A stretch of DNA of 16,886 nucleotides, from assembly GCA_023436175.1 (NCBI GenBank), contig JAEZKE010000078.1, positions 1 through 16,886 on the forward strand. The letters are read 5' to 3'. Both the position numbers and the translations under genes were made by a program. Shown here in pieces: positions 8,090 to 14,737 of this stretch (within the stretch, counting starts at the first letter, position 1; each line of letters opens with the position of its first letter). The notes under the pieces were generated by a model. The model searched no databases and was not told where the DNA came from. It saw only the letters and a list, made by a program, of their open reading frames with translations. This stretch comes from Methanobacteriota archaeon. Its GTDB lineage: Archaea > Methanobacteriota > Methanobacteria > Methanobacteriales > Methanobacteriaceae.

Positions 8090-9268
8090 TTAGGTATCTT
8101 GAGCATCGTATTCATATAAAACTAATTCACATGCTTTTTTATAGTTTACAATTTCGTTTAAATGTGAAAAAGTTTCAATAAATGCCTTAACAATATATTC
8201 TTTATCAACACGTTCAGCATCTTTTGCTGCAAGGTCTATTCTTATAGTTGGAGAAGCTCCAGGCATTCCAACTGCAGGAATTGTAACAATATGATAATTT
8301 CGGAGAAGAAGTGCTGCAAAAACACATGCTACATCTGCTGGCTTAAATTCAGTTTCAACACCCTTCTGTTTTAATTCATTTATCAAATCATCAGCTGAAA
8401 GCATTATCCCTGTTGGCGTTTCTTTAATACTATTAATTCCCTTTTTTATAGATTTATAGACCCTGTGTTTTTTATCAAAGGCATCGATCATTCTTTCTCC
8501 ACTAAAGCTCTCAATTGCCCTTATTATTCCTACAATCGTTGCAGATTGGGCTTCAAGGCCAAATTGATGGGCCTTTGATTTTATTAAATCTACAATTTCG
8601 CCTTTTCCAGCCATAAGTCCGGCTCTTGGACCGTCCATTAACTTATCAGTACTGGTTATAACTAAATCAGCACCCATATCCATCGCTTTTGGCTGGTTAT
8701 ATAAGACTGTTCTTAGTCTTGCTCCCGAGGCATCATCTACAAATACTGGGATATTTTTTGATTTTGATATGTCAATTATTTTCAAAAATTCCTCTTCTTT
8801 TATGATATCGTGATCCATTGTAGAACCAGTTATAATAATTAAAGACGTATTATCATTGATCTCAAATTCATCGAGACTATCAAATTCTCTGTAAGAAGCA
8901 CCTACAAGTGCGGCACTTCGAGGAATGGAAGGGTGAGATGGAAATTTAGGTAAATAATGAATAACCTCATCACCGCCGGATACAAGCGCTAAAATAGTTG
9001 CAAGAATTCCAGATGTTGTTCTATTAAATGCAACTATCTTTTCTCCACCTAAATGCTCTTTTCCAAGATTTTGTAATTCATTTTCAAATATAGCAGGCCC
9101 TGCATAAGTTTCAAGGAGATCTAAATCTTCCTGACTTAATTTAAATCCGCCAGCAAGACCCGTTAAATCATAAAGAGCGTTTCTTCCATTTTGCTTTAAA
9201 ATAGAATCAATGATTCTAAAAGAATTTTCTCTCTTTTTTACTTCATCAACAGGAGATTTAATAAGCAT
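8090..9268 (-). CDS. SelA-like PLP-dependent protein (MJ0158/UPF0425 family)
   Basis: A 392-residue fold-type I PLP enzyme. Key sites are the FNRTTSGILA segment (81-90, phosphate-binding cup), the Asp pair in VDDASGAR (177-184), and the likely Schiff-base lysine Lys209 in TSTDKLMDGPRAG. This pattern is that of the archaeal SelA-like family typified by Methanocaldococcus MJ0158. SelA makes selenocysteinyl-tRNA in bacteria, but as I recall the archaeal relatives lack that activity, so the true substrate is unknown. ATG 9268 lies within the end of the upstream NYN gene (11-base overlap), which indicates translational coupling and a shared role. The family call is strong; the function is open. 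Confidence 0.88.
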   Translation of the reverse strand: MLIKSPVDEVKKRENSFRIIDSILKQNGRNALYDLTGLAGGFKLSQEDLDLLETYAGPAIFENELQNLGKEHLGGEKIVAFNRTTSGILATILALVSGGDEVIHYLPKFPSHPSIPRSAALVGASYREFDSLDEFEINDNTSLIIITGSTMDHDIIKEEEFLKIIDISKSKNIPVFVDDASGARLRTVLYNQPKAMDMGADLVITSTDKLMDGPRAGLMAGKGEIVDLIKSKAHQFGLEAQSATIVGIIRAIESFSGERMIDAFDKKHRVYKSIKKGINSIKETPTGIMLSADDLINELKQKGVETEFKPADVACVFAALLLRNYHIVTIPAVGMPGASPTIRIDLAAKDAERVDKEYIVKAFIETFSHLNEIVNYKKACELVLYEYDAQDT

Positions 9269-9782
9269 TTTCTTCCCTTATATCCGGATTATGTTTGCCT
9301 TTAGTTTCAGCTTTTAAGATAATAGCATGATCTGCAGAGTTCTGCAGTGCAGCACTGAACCCCGGCTCTACTCCAATCACAATTGTTTCCTTTCCATTTT
9401 CCTTTGCTTTATTTATAATAGGTAAAAAATCAGCGTCACGAGTCATGAGAGCAACAACATCAATATTAGGATTATAAATCAACTCCATACCTTCAACAGC
9501 CATATAAACATCAGTATCACCCGCAACGACAACTGGAGTAAATCCCTGATTTACAATAGCTTCTATAAGTTTATCCGAAGCATATTGATTTAAAAGGACT
9601 TTACCTACCCTCATATCGCCAAAATCAGCTATAATCTTTCTTACAATATCAAGATTAAGGCTAAATTCTTTCCTTAGCATATTCGGTCCATCAACAAGAA
9701 GACCTATGTTCTTTCCACCGGCTTCCCTTCTCTTTAAAGGGATATAATCCTTTAAGGAAGTCAGTCTTTCAAAGCTACGCAT
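9258..9782 (-). CDS. NYN-domain protein (TIGR00288/LabA-like), putative RNase
   Basis: A 174-residue protein with the PIN-like NYN fold. Acidic residues that would bind metal are visible: Asp31 in LLVDGPN (28-34), Asp89 and Asp91 in GDTDVYMA, and Asp116 and Asp118 in MTRDADF (113-119). NYN proteins are generally thought to be metal-dependent nucleases acting on RNA; this archaeal branch is, to my knowledge, uncharacterised. I chose ATG 9782 because it follows GGAGGAT (9793-9787); the longer frame from TTG 9818 would run through that binding site. It is the first gene of a two-gene unit, overlapping the SelA-like gene by 11 bases, and a TATA box stands about 60 bases upstream. The tail after residue 160 is polar and probably disordered. 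Confidence 0.85.
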   Translation of the reverse strand: MRSFERLTSLKDYIPLKRREAGGKNIGLLVDGPNMLRKEFSLNLDIVRKIIADFGDMRVGKVLLNQYASDKLIEAIVNQGFTPVVVAGDTDVYMAVEGMELIYNPNIDVVALMTRDADFLPIINKAKENGKETIVIGVEPGFSAALQNSADHAIILKAETKGKHNPDIREENAY

Positions 9783-9837
9783 GGTTATCCTCCGATTTAT
9801 TTTAAATTGTCTTGTCAACCCATAATTAAATAGAGTA

Positions 9838-9845
9838 AAATATAA
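9838..9845 (-). promoter_or_regulatory. TATA box of the NYN-UPF0425 operon
   Basis: Minus-strand TTATATTT preceded by an A-rich stretch that could serve as BRE. It predicts a start near 9816 and a leader of about 34 bases before the ATG at 9782. Confidence 0.45.
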
Positions 9846-10268
9846 TTTTTTTTGCTTTAAATTAATTTATCCTTGTTTTTTACAGTACAGGCTATTTTTA
9901 ATCGATTTTATAGATATTACTAATTTTCATCCCCAAATAATATTAACTGTCTAAATATTATGTTCATTTTTCTATATTACTTTACTTATCCATTTGTATA
10001 ACATGCCTGTAAATTTTATTAGATAAGCTTTTTTTACAACATTCCATGATTTAAATTTAGTTTTTAATATAGTTTTAGATTTATTTCGCTTAAAATTAGT
10101 CCAAATTCACCCCAGCGTAATGGGGAACCCATGAGTTATATGTGTTATATATTATTACATATCATTCAATTTCCCAACTATAAAATTCTCATTTAATACT
10201 CTTACTCTGTAGGATTGTATTGCCAATTATAAAAATTCGAATTTCAGATACATCGAATCAATTTAAAA

Positions 10269-10340
10269 TACTTGTTCGGCACCTGCAACCAATTAAAATT
10301 TATCTTACTTGACCTCATGCCAGGTACTTGTTTGCACCTG
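10269..10340. repeat. Imperfect direct repeat pair, about 17 bases each
   Basis: The unit TACTTGTT(C/T)G(G)CACCTG occurs at 10269-10285 and 10325-10340, 56 bases apart. The spacer contains CATGCCAGGTAC, which carries the CAGGT core in the opposite orientation. Such spacing fits a pair of protein binding sites, but no regulator is known. Confidence 0.35.
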
Positions 10341-10432
10341 AAATGATTCTAAATTTGCAAGGAGTTATAGCACTGCTATTTTTACACACAATCAATTCGA
10401 TTTACTATACTGAAACAGGTCTGATTTGCTTT

Positions 10433-10466
10433 AACTATTTTACAATTGCAAAATTTTGAAATAGTT
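10433..10466 (-). terminator. Hairpin directly after the CDF transporter stop
   Basis: AACTATTT (10433-10440) pairs with AAATAGTT (10459-10466). On the minus strand the hairpin starts immediately after the TGA of the transporter gene, with an inner CAAAATTTTG palindrome. There is no long T run behind it, so it may be a 3' stabilising structure and not a terminator. Confidence 0.3.
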
Positions 10467-11330
10467 TCAATCTGTTTCTGGTTCTAAGTGTATTAAAACT
10501 TCTTTTACACCAGGTATAGATTTTTTAAGTTTTAATTCTACTTTATTACCTATATGATGTGCTTCTTCAATAGAATAATGAGGATCAACTGTAATATGGA
10601 GATCTATATATGTTTGGGACTTTTTCCCCCGGGTTCTTATTGCATGGCATTCAATAACATCAGGCACGGATTTTGCAATTTTTTCAACAACCTCATCATC
10701 TATAACTGATTTATCCAGCAGAACATCAGAACTTTCCCTTATTATTCCAATCCCTGTTTTAGCTATTAATATTGCTATTAATAAAGCTATAAGCGGGTCT
10801 ACCCATATATATCCTGCAATAATCGCAAAAAATCCAAATATAACAGCTATTGATGCATATATATCACTTCGAGTATGCATTGAATCTGAAATAAGAATCT
10901 TACTATCTATTTCACGCCCCTTTTTGTATTCATAAAATGAAACACCTGCATTAATCAGAATAGTTATTCCCATAACAAAGAAACTAATTGATGTTATTTC
11001 AGGCTGTGAAGGGTTAAAGAAACGAGTTATAGCTGATTGAACAACCTCAAAACATACTAAAAATAGGAATAATGCTATTATTATAGAAGCAAATGTTTCT
11101 ATTTTCCAATGCCCATATTTATGCTCTTTATCTGCAGGCCTTGATGCCAATGTAATTCCAATAATCCCCACCACATTAGATGCCCCGTCAAAAAAAGAAT
11201 GGAAACCATCAGAAAGCATACTCAAAGAATTAGAATACCAACCATAAAGAACTTTAGCTAAAGCAACAATTATATTGAGTACCAAAATAAAGATTAGAAC
11301 TCTCCTTACCGTACGATAATATTCTTTCAA
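10467..11330 (-). CDS. Cation diffusion facilitator (CDF) metal efflux transporter
   Basis: A 287-residue inner-membrane transporter that exports divalent metal ions, usually Zn2+, Co2+, Fe2+ or Mn2+, in exchange for protons. About six membrane helices are visible, followed by a soluble C-terminal domain (from about residue 205) with the ferredoxin-like dimer fold (HAIRTRGKKSQTYIDLHITVD). The transport site is the pair HSFFD in helix 2 (His44, Asp48) and HTRSD in helix 5 (His152, Asp156), the H-x3-D type. Metal identity cannot be read from this. The start is TTG 11330, which follows GGTTGAG; a TTG at 11345 would lie almost at the predicted transcript start. It is monocistronic and divergent from the unknown gene at 11943. 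Confidence 0.88.
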   Translation of the reverse strand: MKEYYRTVRRVLIFILVLNIIVALAKVLYGWYSNSLSMLSDGFHSFFDGASNVVGIIGITLASRPADKEHKYGHWKIETFASIIIALFLFLVCFEVVQSAITRFFNPSQPEITSISFFVMGITILINAGVSFYEYKKGREIDSKILISDSMHTRSDIYASIAVIFGFFAIIAGYIWVDPLIALLIAILIAKTGIGIIRESSDVLLDKSVIDDEVVEKIAKSVPDVIECHAIRTRGKKSQTYIDLHITVDPHYSIEEAHHIGNKVELKLKKSIPGVKEVLIHLEPETD

Positions 11331-11362
11331 TAGAATCTCAACCAATAAACAGTTGAGTTATT

Positions 11363-11370
11363 ATTATAAA
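11363..11370 (-). promoter_or_regulatory. TATA box of the CDF transporter gene
   Basis: Minus-strand TTTATAAT about 37 bases before TTG 11330, predicting a start near 11341 and a very short leader. This makes it unlikely that the hairpin cluster upstream (11413-11745) belongs to the transporter mRNA. Confidence 0.5.
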
Positions 11371-11412
11371 CTTACTAAATTTAGAATTTTTCTATTTCTA
11401 ATTTTACTAAAA

Positions 11413-11745
11413 AATTATTTTAAAAATAATTCGCGAAGCGGTAATTGCAGTCTTTAGACGCAGTCTTCTCCGGAGGTGGGTGAGGGAGTGAGAGATGGTT
11501 TTAGATATGCGAACTGTCAAAAATTCATAGAATTTTTGCACGCCCCGAAATTGTAAATTTCGGAGGCCCCAAACACAAGTGTTTGAGGTTGAAAGAAACC
11601 ATGTTTCTTGAACCGCAAAATCGAAGATTTAGCAGGGTTTTATTTTGCGGTATTTTTACAATCAAATTCAAGAAATCATTCAAAATCTCTGATTTTTTGC
11701 ATCTAAAATCTATGATTTTCGATAGTTTTTAATTTCTTGGAATTT
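11413..11745. repeat. Array of consecutive perfect short hairpins
   Basis: A non-coding run of inverted repeats with tiny loops. In order: AATTATTTT/AAAATAATT around one A (11413-11431); CGC, GAA, GCG (11432-11440); CTCCGGAG (11468-11475); CAAAAATTC, ATA, GAATTTTTG (11518-11538); CCGAAATT, GTA, AATTTCGG (11545-11563); CAAACAC, AA, GTGTTTG plus two outer GC pairs (11567-11588); AAGAAAC, CAT, GTTTCTT (11593-11609); AAATC, GAA, GATTT (11618-11630); AAAATC, TCT, GATTTT (11682-11696); AAAATC, TAT, GATTTT (11705-11719). The last two are enclosed by a 13-pair stem, 11664-11676 with 11732-11745, with one bulged G. Stems differ in sequence, so this is not a copied repeat. It lies between divergent genes, so it is no terminator for either. 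A structured RNA or a DNA cruciform element is possible. Confidence 0.75.
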
Positions 11746-11861
11746 TTACAAATAACGTTCCAGCATACTAGAATAATTCCCTTAAAATGCATCAATTGAT
11801 TGAAGTATTTAATAATTAATCTAATGTTTTAAACCTTTAAATACCCTTAAATCCTCGTTGA

Positions 11862-11904
11862 TTTTATAGTATAAAATTCATAAATAATGTTAAATATTAT
11901 TTAA
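11862..11904 (+). promoter_or_regulatory. Palindromic promoter and leader element of the unknown gene
   Basis: TTTTATA, G, TATAAAA (11862-11876) is a perfect 15-base palindrome with TATA-like arms in both directions. TTAAATA, T, TATTTAA (11890-11904) is a second perfect palindrome near the predicted transcript start (about 11895). The first could serve as TATA box for the plus-strand gene; the second would be well placed for a repressor. Confidence 0.4.
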
Positions 11905-11942
11905 GGTGCGTAACGAGTGAATTTAAGTATGTGGGGGATTTT

Positions 11943-12353
11943 ATGGAATCGGTTAAAATTAGACGGGATCTAGACTATGAAAAAACAATTATTTTATGTA
12001 TTTTTTGGTCTACACGTAAAACAAGGACTTTTGAAGGCTGCGCACCATTATTTATCAGTAAAATAGCGACTAATAGGAAAACATATCTTCCCATAAGTAA
12101 AAAAAGGCTTAAATTAACATTAGGAATAATTTCTGATATTCAGAGAGATTCAAATCATTTTAGGCCATCAGAAGTCGAAATATTGATTGGAAATGAGTTA
12201 TTAGATGTTTTCTTCAATAAAGAAATGTTTTATATTAATACTGTGAAAAATAAAGAGCTTGAAAGGGAGATAACAAATAAATTAAAAACAGAGTTTAACA
12301 AGGTTGTTCCAAGAATGTGCGAAAAATTTGCACCAAAAATATTAGCTCAATGA
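11943..12353 (+). CDS. Unknown protein, 136 residues
   Basis: I do not recognise the family. The protein is soluble and basic, with no signal peptide or clear membrane helix. It starts MESVKIRRDLDYEKTIILC, has a charged middle (SKKRLKLTLGIISDIQRD) and a lysine- and glutamate-rich helix-forming C-terminal half (about 99-120, KNKELEREITNKLKTEFNKV). Three cysteines (near 19, 33 and 125) are not in a metal-binding spacing. ATG 11943 follows GGGGGAT with good spacing; a GTG at 11931 is a less likely start. It stands alone, between the hairpin array and a stretch of decayed coding sequence, which fits a recently acquired or lineage-specific gene. It could be a spurious ORF, but the binding site, promoter palindromes and length argue for a real gene. 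Confidence 0.6.
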   Translation: MESVKIRRDLDYEKTIILCIFWSTRKTRTFEGCAPLFISKIATNRKTYLPISKKRLKLTLGIISDIQRDSNHFRPSEVEILIGNELLDVFFNKEMFYINTVKNKELEREITNKLKTEFNKVVPRMCEKFAPKILAQ

Positions 12354-12363
12354 AATTCAAGCA

Positions 12364-12673
12364 ATTTCTATCATCTATAACTCGTTTGATTTGATTTCAT
12401 AGAAAAGAAGCCGTAAATAAAGAATTTAATTTGTGGTCTTATAGTAGAACTCATTTGATAGGTACCTTTTAATGGATTCACTTATGGTACCTGAGTAGAA
12501 CCATTGTCCTTTTGTCCAGGGTTGCATTACTCCTATGGATATCTTTTAAGAATCTAACCTCTTCTTTTTCTAAACACTAAACTCCCGTTAGGGGCTACTA
12601 TTCTAGGGCTAGATTCTGGATCCAGCTAAGGGATTCTATAAAAGGTCGCTCATCTTTGCTGCTTAAAAAATGT
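12364..12673 (-). pseudogene. Decayed coding fragments, possibly a transposase remnant
   Basis: No intact gene lies between 12354 and 12731. On the minus strand the frame 12654-12478 reads protein-like pieces, ERPFIESLSWIQNL, then CLEKEEVRFLKDIHRSNAT and LDKRTMVLLRYHK, interrupted by three TAG codons. A neighbouring frame (12527-12426) continues as GTISESIKRYLSNEFYY. The helix-rich piece with LDKRTMVLLRYHK resembles the N-terminal helical region of IS630-type transposases, but this is a guess from pattern. The perfect 9-base direct repeat ATTCAAGCA flanks the segment (12355-12363 and 12674-12682). The less AT-rich composition differs from the spacers around it. A frameshifted remnant fits best; a structured non-coding RNA is the alternative, because CTGGATCCAG (12614-12623 region) and paired GGTACC sites are also present. 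Confidence 0.35.
12460..12492. repeat. Inverted repeat AGGTACC ... GGTACCT
   Basis: AGGTACC at 12460-12466 and GGTACCT at 12486-12492 form a perfect seven-base inverted repeat with a 19-base loop, within the decayed segment between two convergent genes. Confidence 0.4.
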
Positions 12674-12731
12674 ATTCAAGCATTAAAATTACTTAATTAA
12701 TTCTTAATAAGTATCATTTAAAAGAATGTTA

Positions 12732-13784
12732 TTATGGATTTTCTGTCTGTTGTTTTACTTTTTCATCCCTGTAAGCCAGATAAAGAACATAAGTGATTCC
12801 AACTATCAGCGGCCCTACAAATATTCCCGGAACACCTAATGTAATTGCCCCAAATATGAATCCAACTAAAAATGCCAAAGGGTGAACTTCAGCGAGTTTT
12901 CCAGCAAGACGGGGCCGGAGGTACATATCAACGAGGGTATCAATTAGCCAACCTACTATAATGACTATAATTCCTCTAATATAGTTTCCAGTTAAAATAT
13001 CAAATATTCCAAGGGTTCCATATACAAGCCATGGCCCTACAACAGGTATAAACTCTGAAATAGCTGTAATAATTCCTAAAAGAAGCACATATGGATATCC
13101 TAGAATATAATAGAGGATTACAGATAATAAGCCAATAATAACTGCAGTTATGGCGTTTACTATCATTATTGACTTCAAAATGTCATCTACTTGTTCAAAT
13201 AATTTATTGAAGCTTTCATTTTTTGGAAGGGTGTTTTTTATGAAATTAACAAATTTATCACCGTCTTTAGCGAAATAGAATATGGAAAAGAGCAGTATGA
13301 TAATATCTGTAAATAGAGTTGGAAGATATGCAATGGTAGCAATTATCTGTCCTGCAAGCCACGAGATAAACTGTGCGATCATTTGGCCAATTTCATCTAT
13401 CACTTTATCTGCCGCATTATCCAGTGGACCTAAGTTTTGGACATTTGCATGGATTACTGTGTTATTAGCTGTCGAGGTGCTATTTGTAGTGGAGGAAATT
13501 GAACCTATGATATTAGTGGCAATTAATAAAATTTGATCTACAGTAAAGTAAATTATGATTATTATAGGTGTGGCCAGGATTGCCATTGAGAGTAGTATTG
13601 CTAATGTTTCATATTTAACTAAAGGTTTGATTTTGTAGGCTAAAGGTCTTACAATATAAGCAAGCATAGCCCCAAATAAAATCAAACTTAAAATAGAAAA
13701 TAAAATTCCAAATGATAAAAATGTAAATAAAACTAATAAAATTATTAACGGAGAAATTGAAGATATTTTAAGATTTGAAAACAT
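12732..13784 (-). CDS. AI-2E family transporter (PF01594) permease
   Basis: A 350-residue membrane protein with about eight helices. Diagnostic are the paired N-terminal hydrophobic segments (about 11-45 and 60-82), the FIPVVGPW loop (245-252), and the C-terminal block YLRPRLAGKLAEVHPL (288-303) followed by FGAITLGVPGIFVGPL (311-326). Members include E. coli TqsA and PerM, and some are sodium/proton antiporters, so the substrate cannot be given. Residues 96-125 are an exposed Ser/Thr/Asn-rich stretch (SISSTTNSTSTANN) between helices, typical of surface loops in these archaea. ATG 13784 follows an AGGTTT element. It is convergent with the unknown gene at 11943 and lies 72 bases downstream of the DUF308 pseudogene on the same strand. 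Confidence 0.88.
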   Translation of the reverse strand: MFSNLKISSISPLIILLVLFTFLSFGILFSILSLILFGAMLAYIVRPLAYKIKPLVKYETLAILLSMAILATPIIIIIYFTVDQILLIATNIIGSISSTTNSTSTANNTVIHANVQNLGPLDNAADKVIDEIGQMIAQFISWLAGQIIATIAYLPTLFTDIIILLFSIFYFAKDGDKFVNFIKNTLPKNESFNKLFEQVDDILKSIMIVNAITAVIIGLLSVILYYILGYPYVLLLGIITAISEFIPVVGPWLVYGTLGIFDILTGNYIRGIIVIIVGWLIDTLVDMYLRPRLAGKLAEVHPLAFLVGFIFGAITLGVPGIFVGPLIVGITYVLYLAYRDEKVKQQTENP

Positions 13785-13856
13785 TATTTTTAAACCTATT
13801 ATTCATTATGAATTTAAATTAGAGCTTGTTTGGTCTGAAATTTATTTCTTGAAATA

Positions 13857-14367
13857 TTATTCAGCTTTTGCTAGATTTGGTGGGCCAACAAACATTATGG
13901 TTATTCCTTCAATTATTAACCAGATTCCAATTAAGAATGCCAGATAAATCGGATTCCAAGCATATGCACCTAATATAATGTACAATATGCCTAATATAAC
14001 GCCAAGACCTCCAGATCCTTTTACTGCAGTTCCTTACTTAACAAATAATGACATTATACCTGAATTATCAGGAAGAAACCTGCAAAGTAGAGCCAAAAGC
14101 TAGCCAATGTGCTAAATACTAATATATGTCCAAATAATCCAATTCCACCAATTATAGCAATAAATCCAAGTATTAAAAATGCAATACTAGCCCCTTTACT
14201 TGTACCCATGTTCCGGAACTTTGTATAATTAGCCAGATCCCTAAAAAGATTACGGCAAACCCAGCTAGAATGCTTGCTGTAAATACGCTGAATAATGGGA
14301 ATGCAATTACTAAAATACCAAGTAGTATTGCTAGAATGCCTAATAAAACGTTATTTCCTTCGGCCAA
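13857..14367 (-). pseudogene. DUF308/HdeD-like membrane protein gene, broken by two frameshifts and a stop
   Basis: Three frames together rebuild one six-helix protein of about 168 residues. The first piece (TTG 14367) reads NVLLGILAILLGILVIAFPL to WLIIQSSG. After a shift near 14210 it continues GTSKGASIAFLILGF to FFLIIQ. A second shift near 14058 leads to IMSLFVK, then an in-frame TAA (14036-14034), and VKGSGGLGVILGILYIILGA to IMFVGPPNLAKAE with the final TAA at 13859-13857. The pairs of short helices with G-I-W-LII-E/Q motifs are the HdeD/DUF308 repeat. A ribosome binding site GGAGG (14381-14377) is intact, but the start codon is TTG. Three lesions suggest a true pseudogene; sequence errors would be the alternative. 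Confidence 0.8.
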
Positions 14368-14486
14368 ATTAAGTTTCCTCCTTAGTTTACTTAAACAAGC
14401 TCTAATATATTATTATATTACTAAATATAAATATATTATTAATTTGAGATATATTACTTAAAAAATTTAGAAAATAAAAGGATTTA

Positions 14487-14639
14487 TCATCTTTTCTGAA
14501 ACAGATATACTCCATATAATATAAGTATGATTATAGCAATCCAAAATATGTATACTAAGAACGTAGGCAAAGCAAAATAAAGAATTGCAAGTATAATACC
14601 CAATGCCATCATTACAATTCCATTTAATGTGTTACTCAA
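14487..14639 (-). CDS. Small membrane protein, 50 residues
   Basis: A short gene with two membrane helices: MSNTLNGIVMMALGIILAIL, then a PTFLVYIFWIAIIILILY segment, ending VYLFQKR. The start is TTG 14639, supported by AGAGGTGA (14652-14645) with five bases between, a near-perfect methanogen ribosome binding site. No family recognised. It lies between the DUF308 pseudogene and the lipoprotein gene in the same direction, and its hydrophobic character matches these neighbours. It may belong to a stress or envelope cluster; this is inferred from position only. Confidence 0.65.
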   Translation of the reverse strand: MSNTLNGIVMMALGIILAILYFALPTFLVYIFWIAIIILILYGVYLFQKR

Positions 14640-14686
14640 TTTATTCACCTCTTTCCTATTTTATCATTTTTAGATAGATAATTTAA

Positions 14687-14722
14687 TAAAAAAATATTAA
14701 AAAGGATGTTTAGATATCCTTT
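14687..14722 (-). terminator. Hairpin plus T-tract terminator of the lipoprotein gene
   Basis: On the minus strand AAAGGAT (14722-14716) pairs with ATCCTTT (14707-14701), followed by TT, AATA and seven T's (down to about 14687). It begins 15 bases after the lipoprotein stop and looks like a bacterial-type intrinsic terminator; the T tract alone would suffice in archaea. Confidence 0.6.
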
Positions 14723-14737
14723 ATTCATTTTTAGGAT

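Larger units (their letters stand above)
9846..10466. other. Long AT-rich spacer with small repeats, no gene seen
   Basis: I see no supported gene or tRNA here. Visible structure: ATGGG, GAA, CCCAT (10120-10132), a GC-rich hairpin that stands out and overlaps CCCC/GGGG pairing (10110-10125); a perfect palindrome AAATTCGAATTT (10233-10244); and an imperfect direct repeat, TACTTGTTCGGCACCTG at 10269-10285 and TACTTGTTTGCACCTG at 10325-10340. The end (10433-10466) is a hairpin abutting the stop of the CDF gene. Short ORFs on both strands lack ribosome binding sites. An unannotated small RNA is possible but not shown. Confidence 0.5.

Noticed and set aside
9783..9818. TTG start for the NYN gene 12 codons upstream
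   Set aside because: The frame would translate through the GGAGGAT ribosome binding site of ATG 9782.
10067..10132. 22-codon minus-strand ORF starting MGSPLRWGEF
   Set aside because: No ribosome binding site or suitably placed promoter; its start lies in a hairpin, and it is too short to judge.
11413..11745. Hairpin array as a bidirectional terminator
   Set aside because: The flanking genes are divergent, so no annotated transcript ends here.
11413..11745. CRISPR array or tandem repeat
   Set aside because: The stems all differ in sequence and there is no constant repeat with spacers.
12478..12654. Amber codons read as pyrrolysine
   Set aside because: Members of this group are not known to encode pyrrolysine; frame changes and a missing start point to decay.
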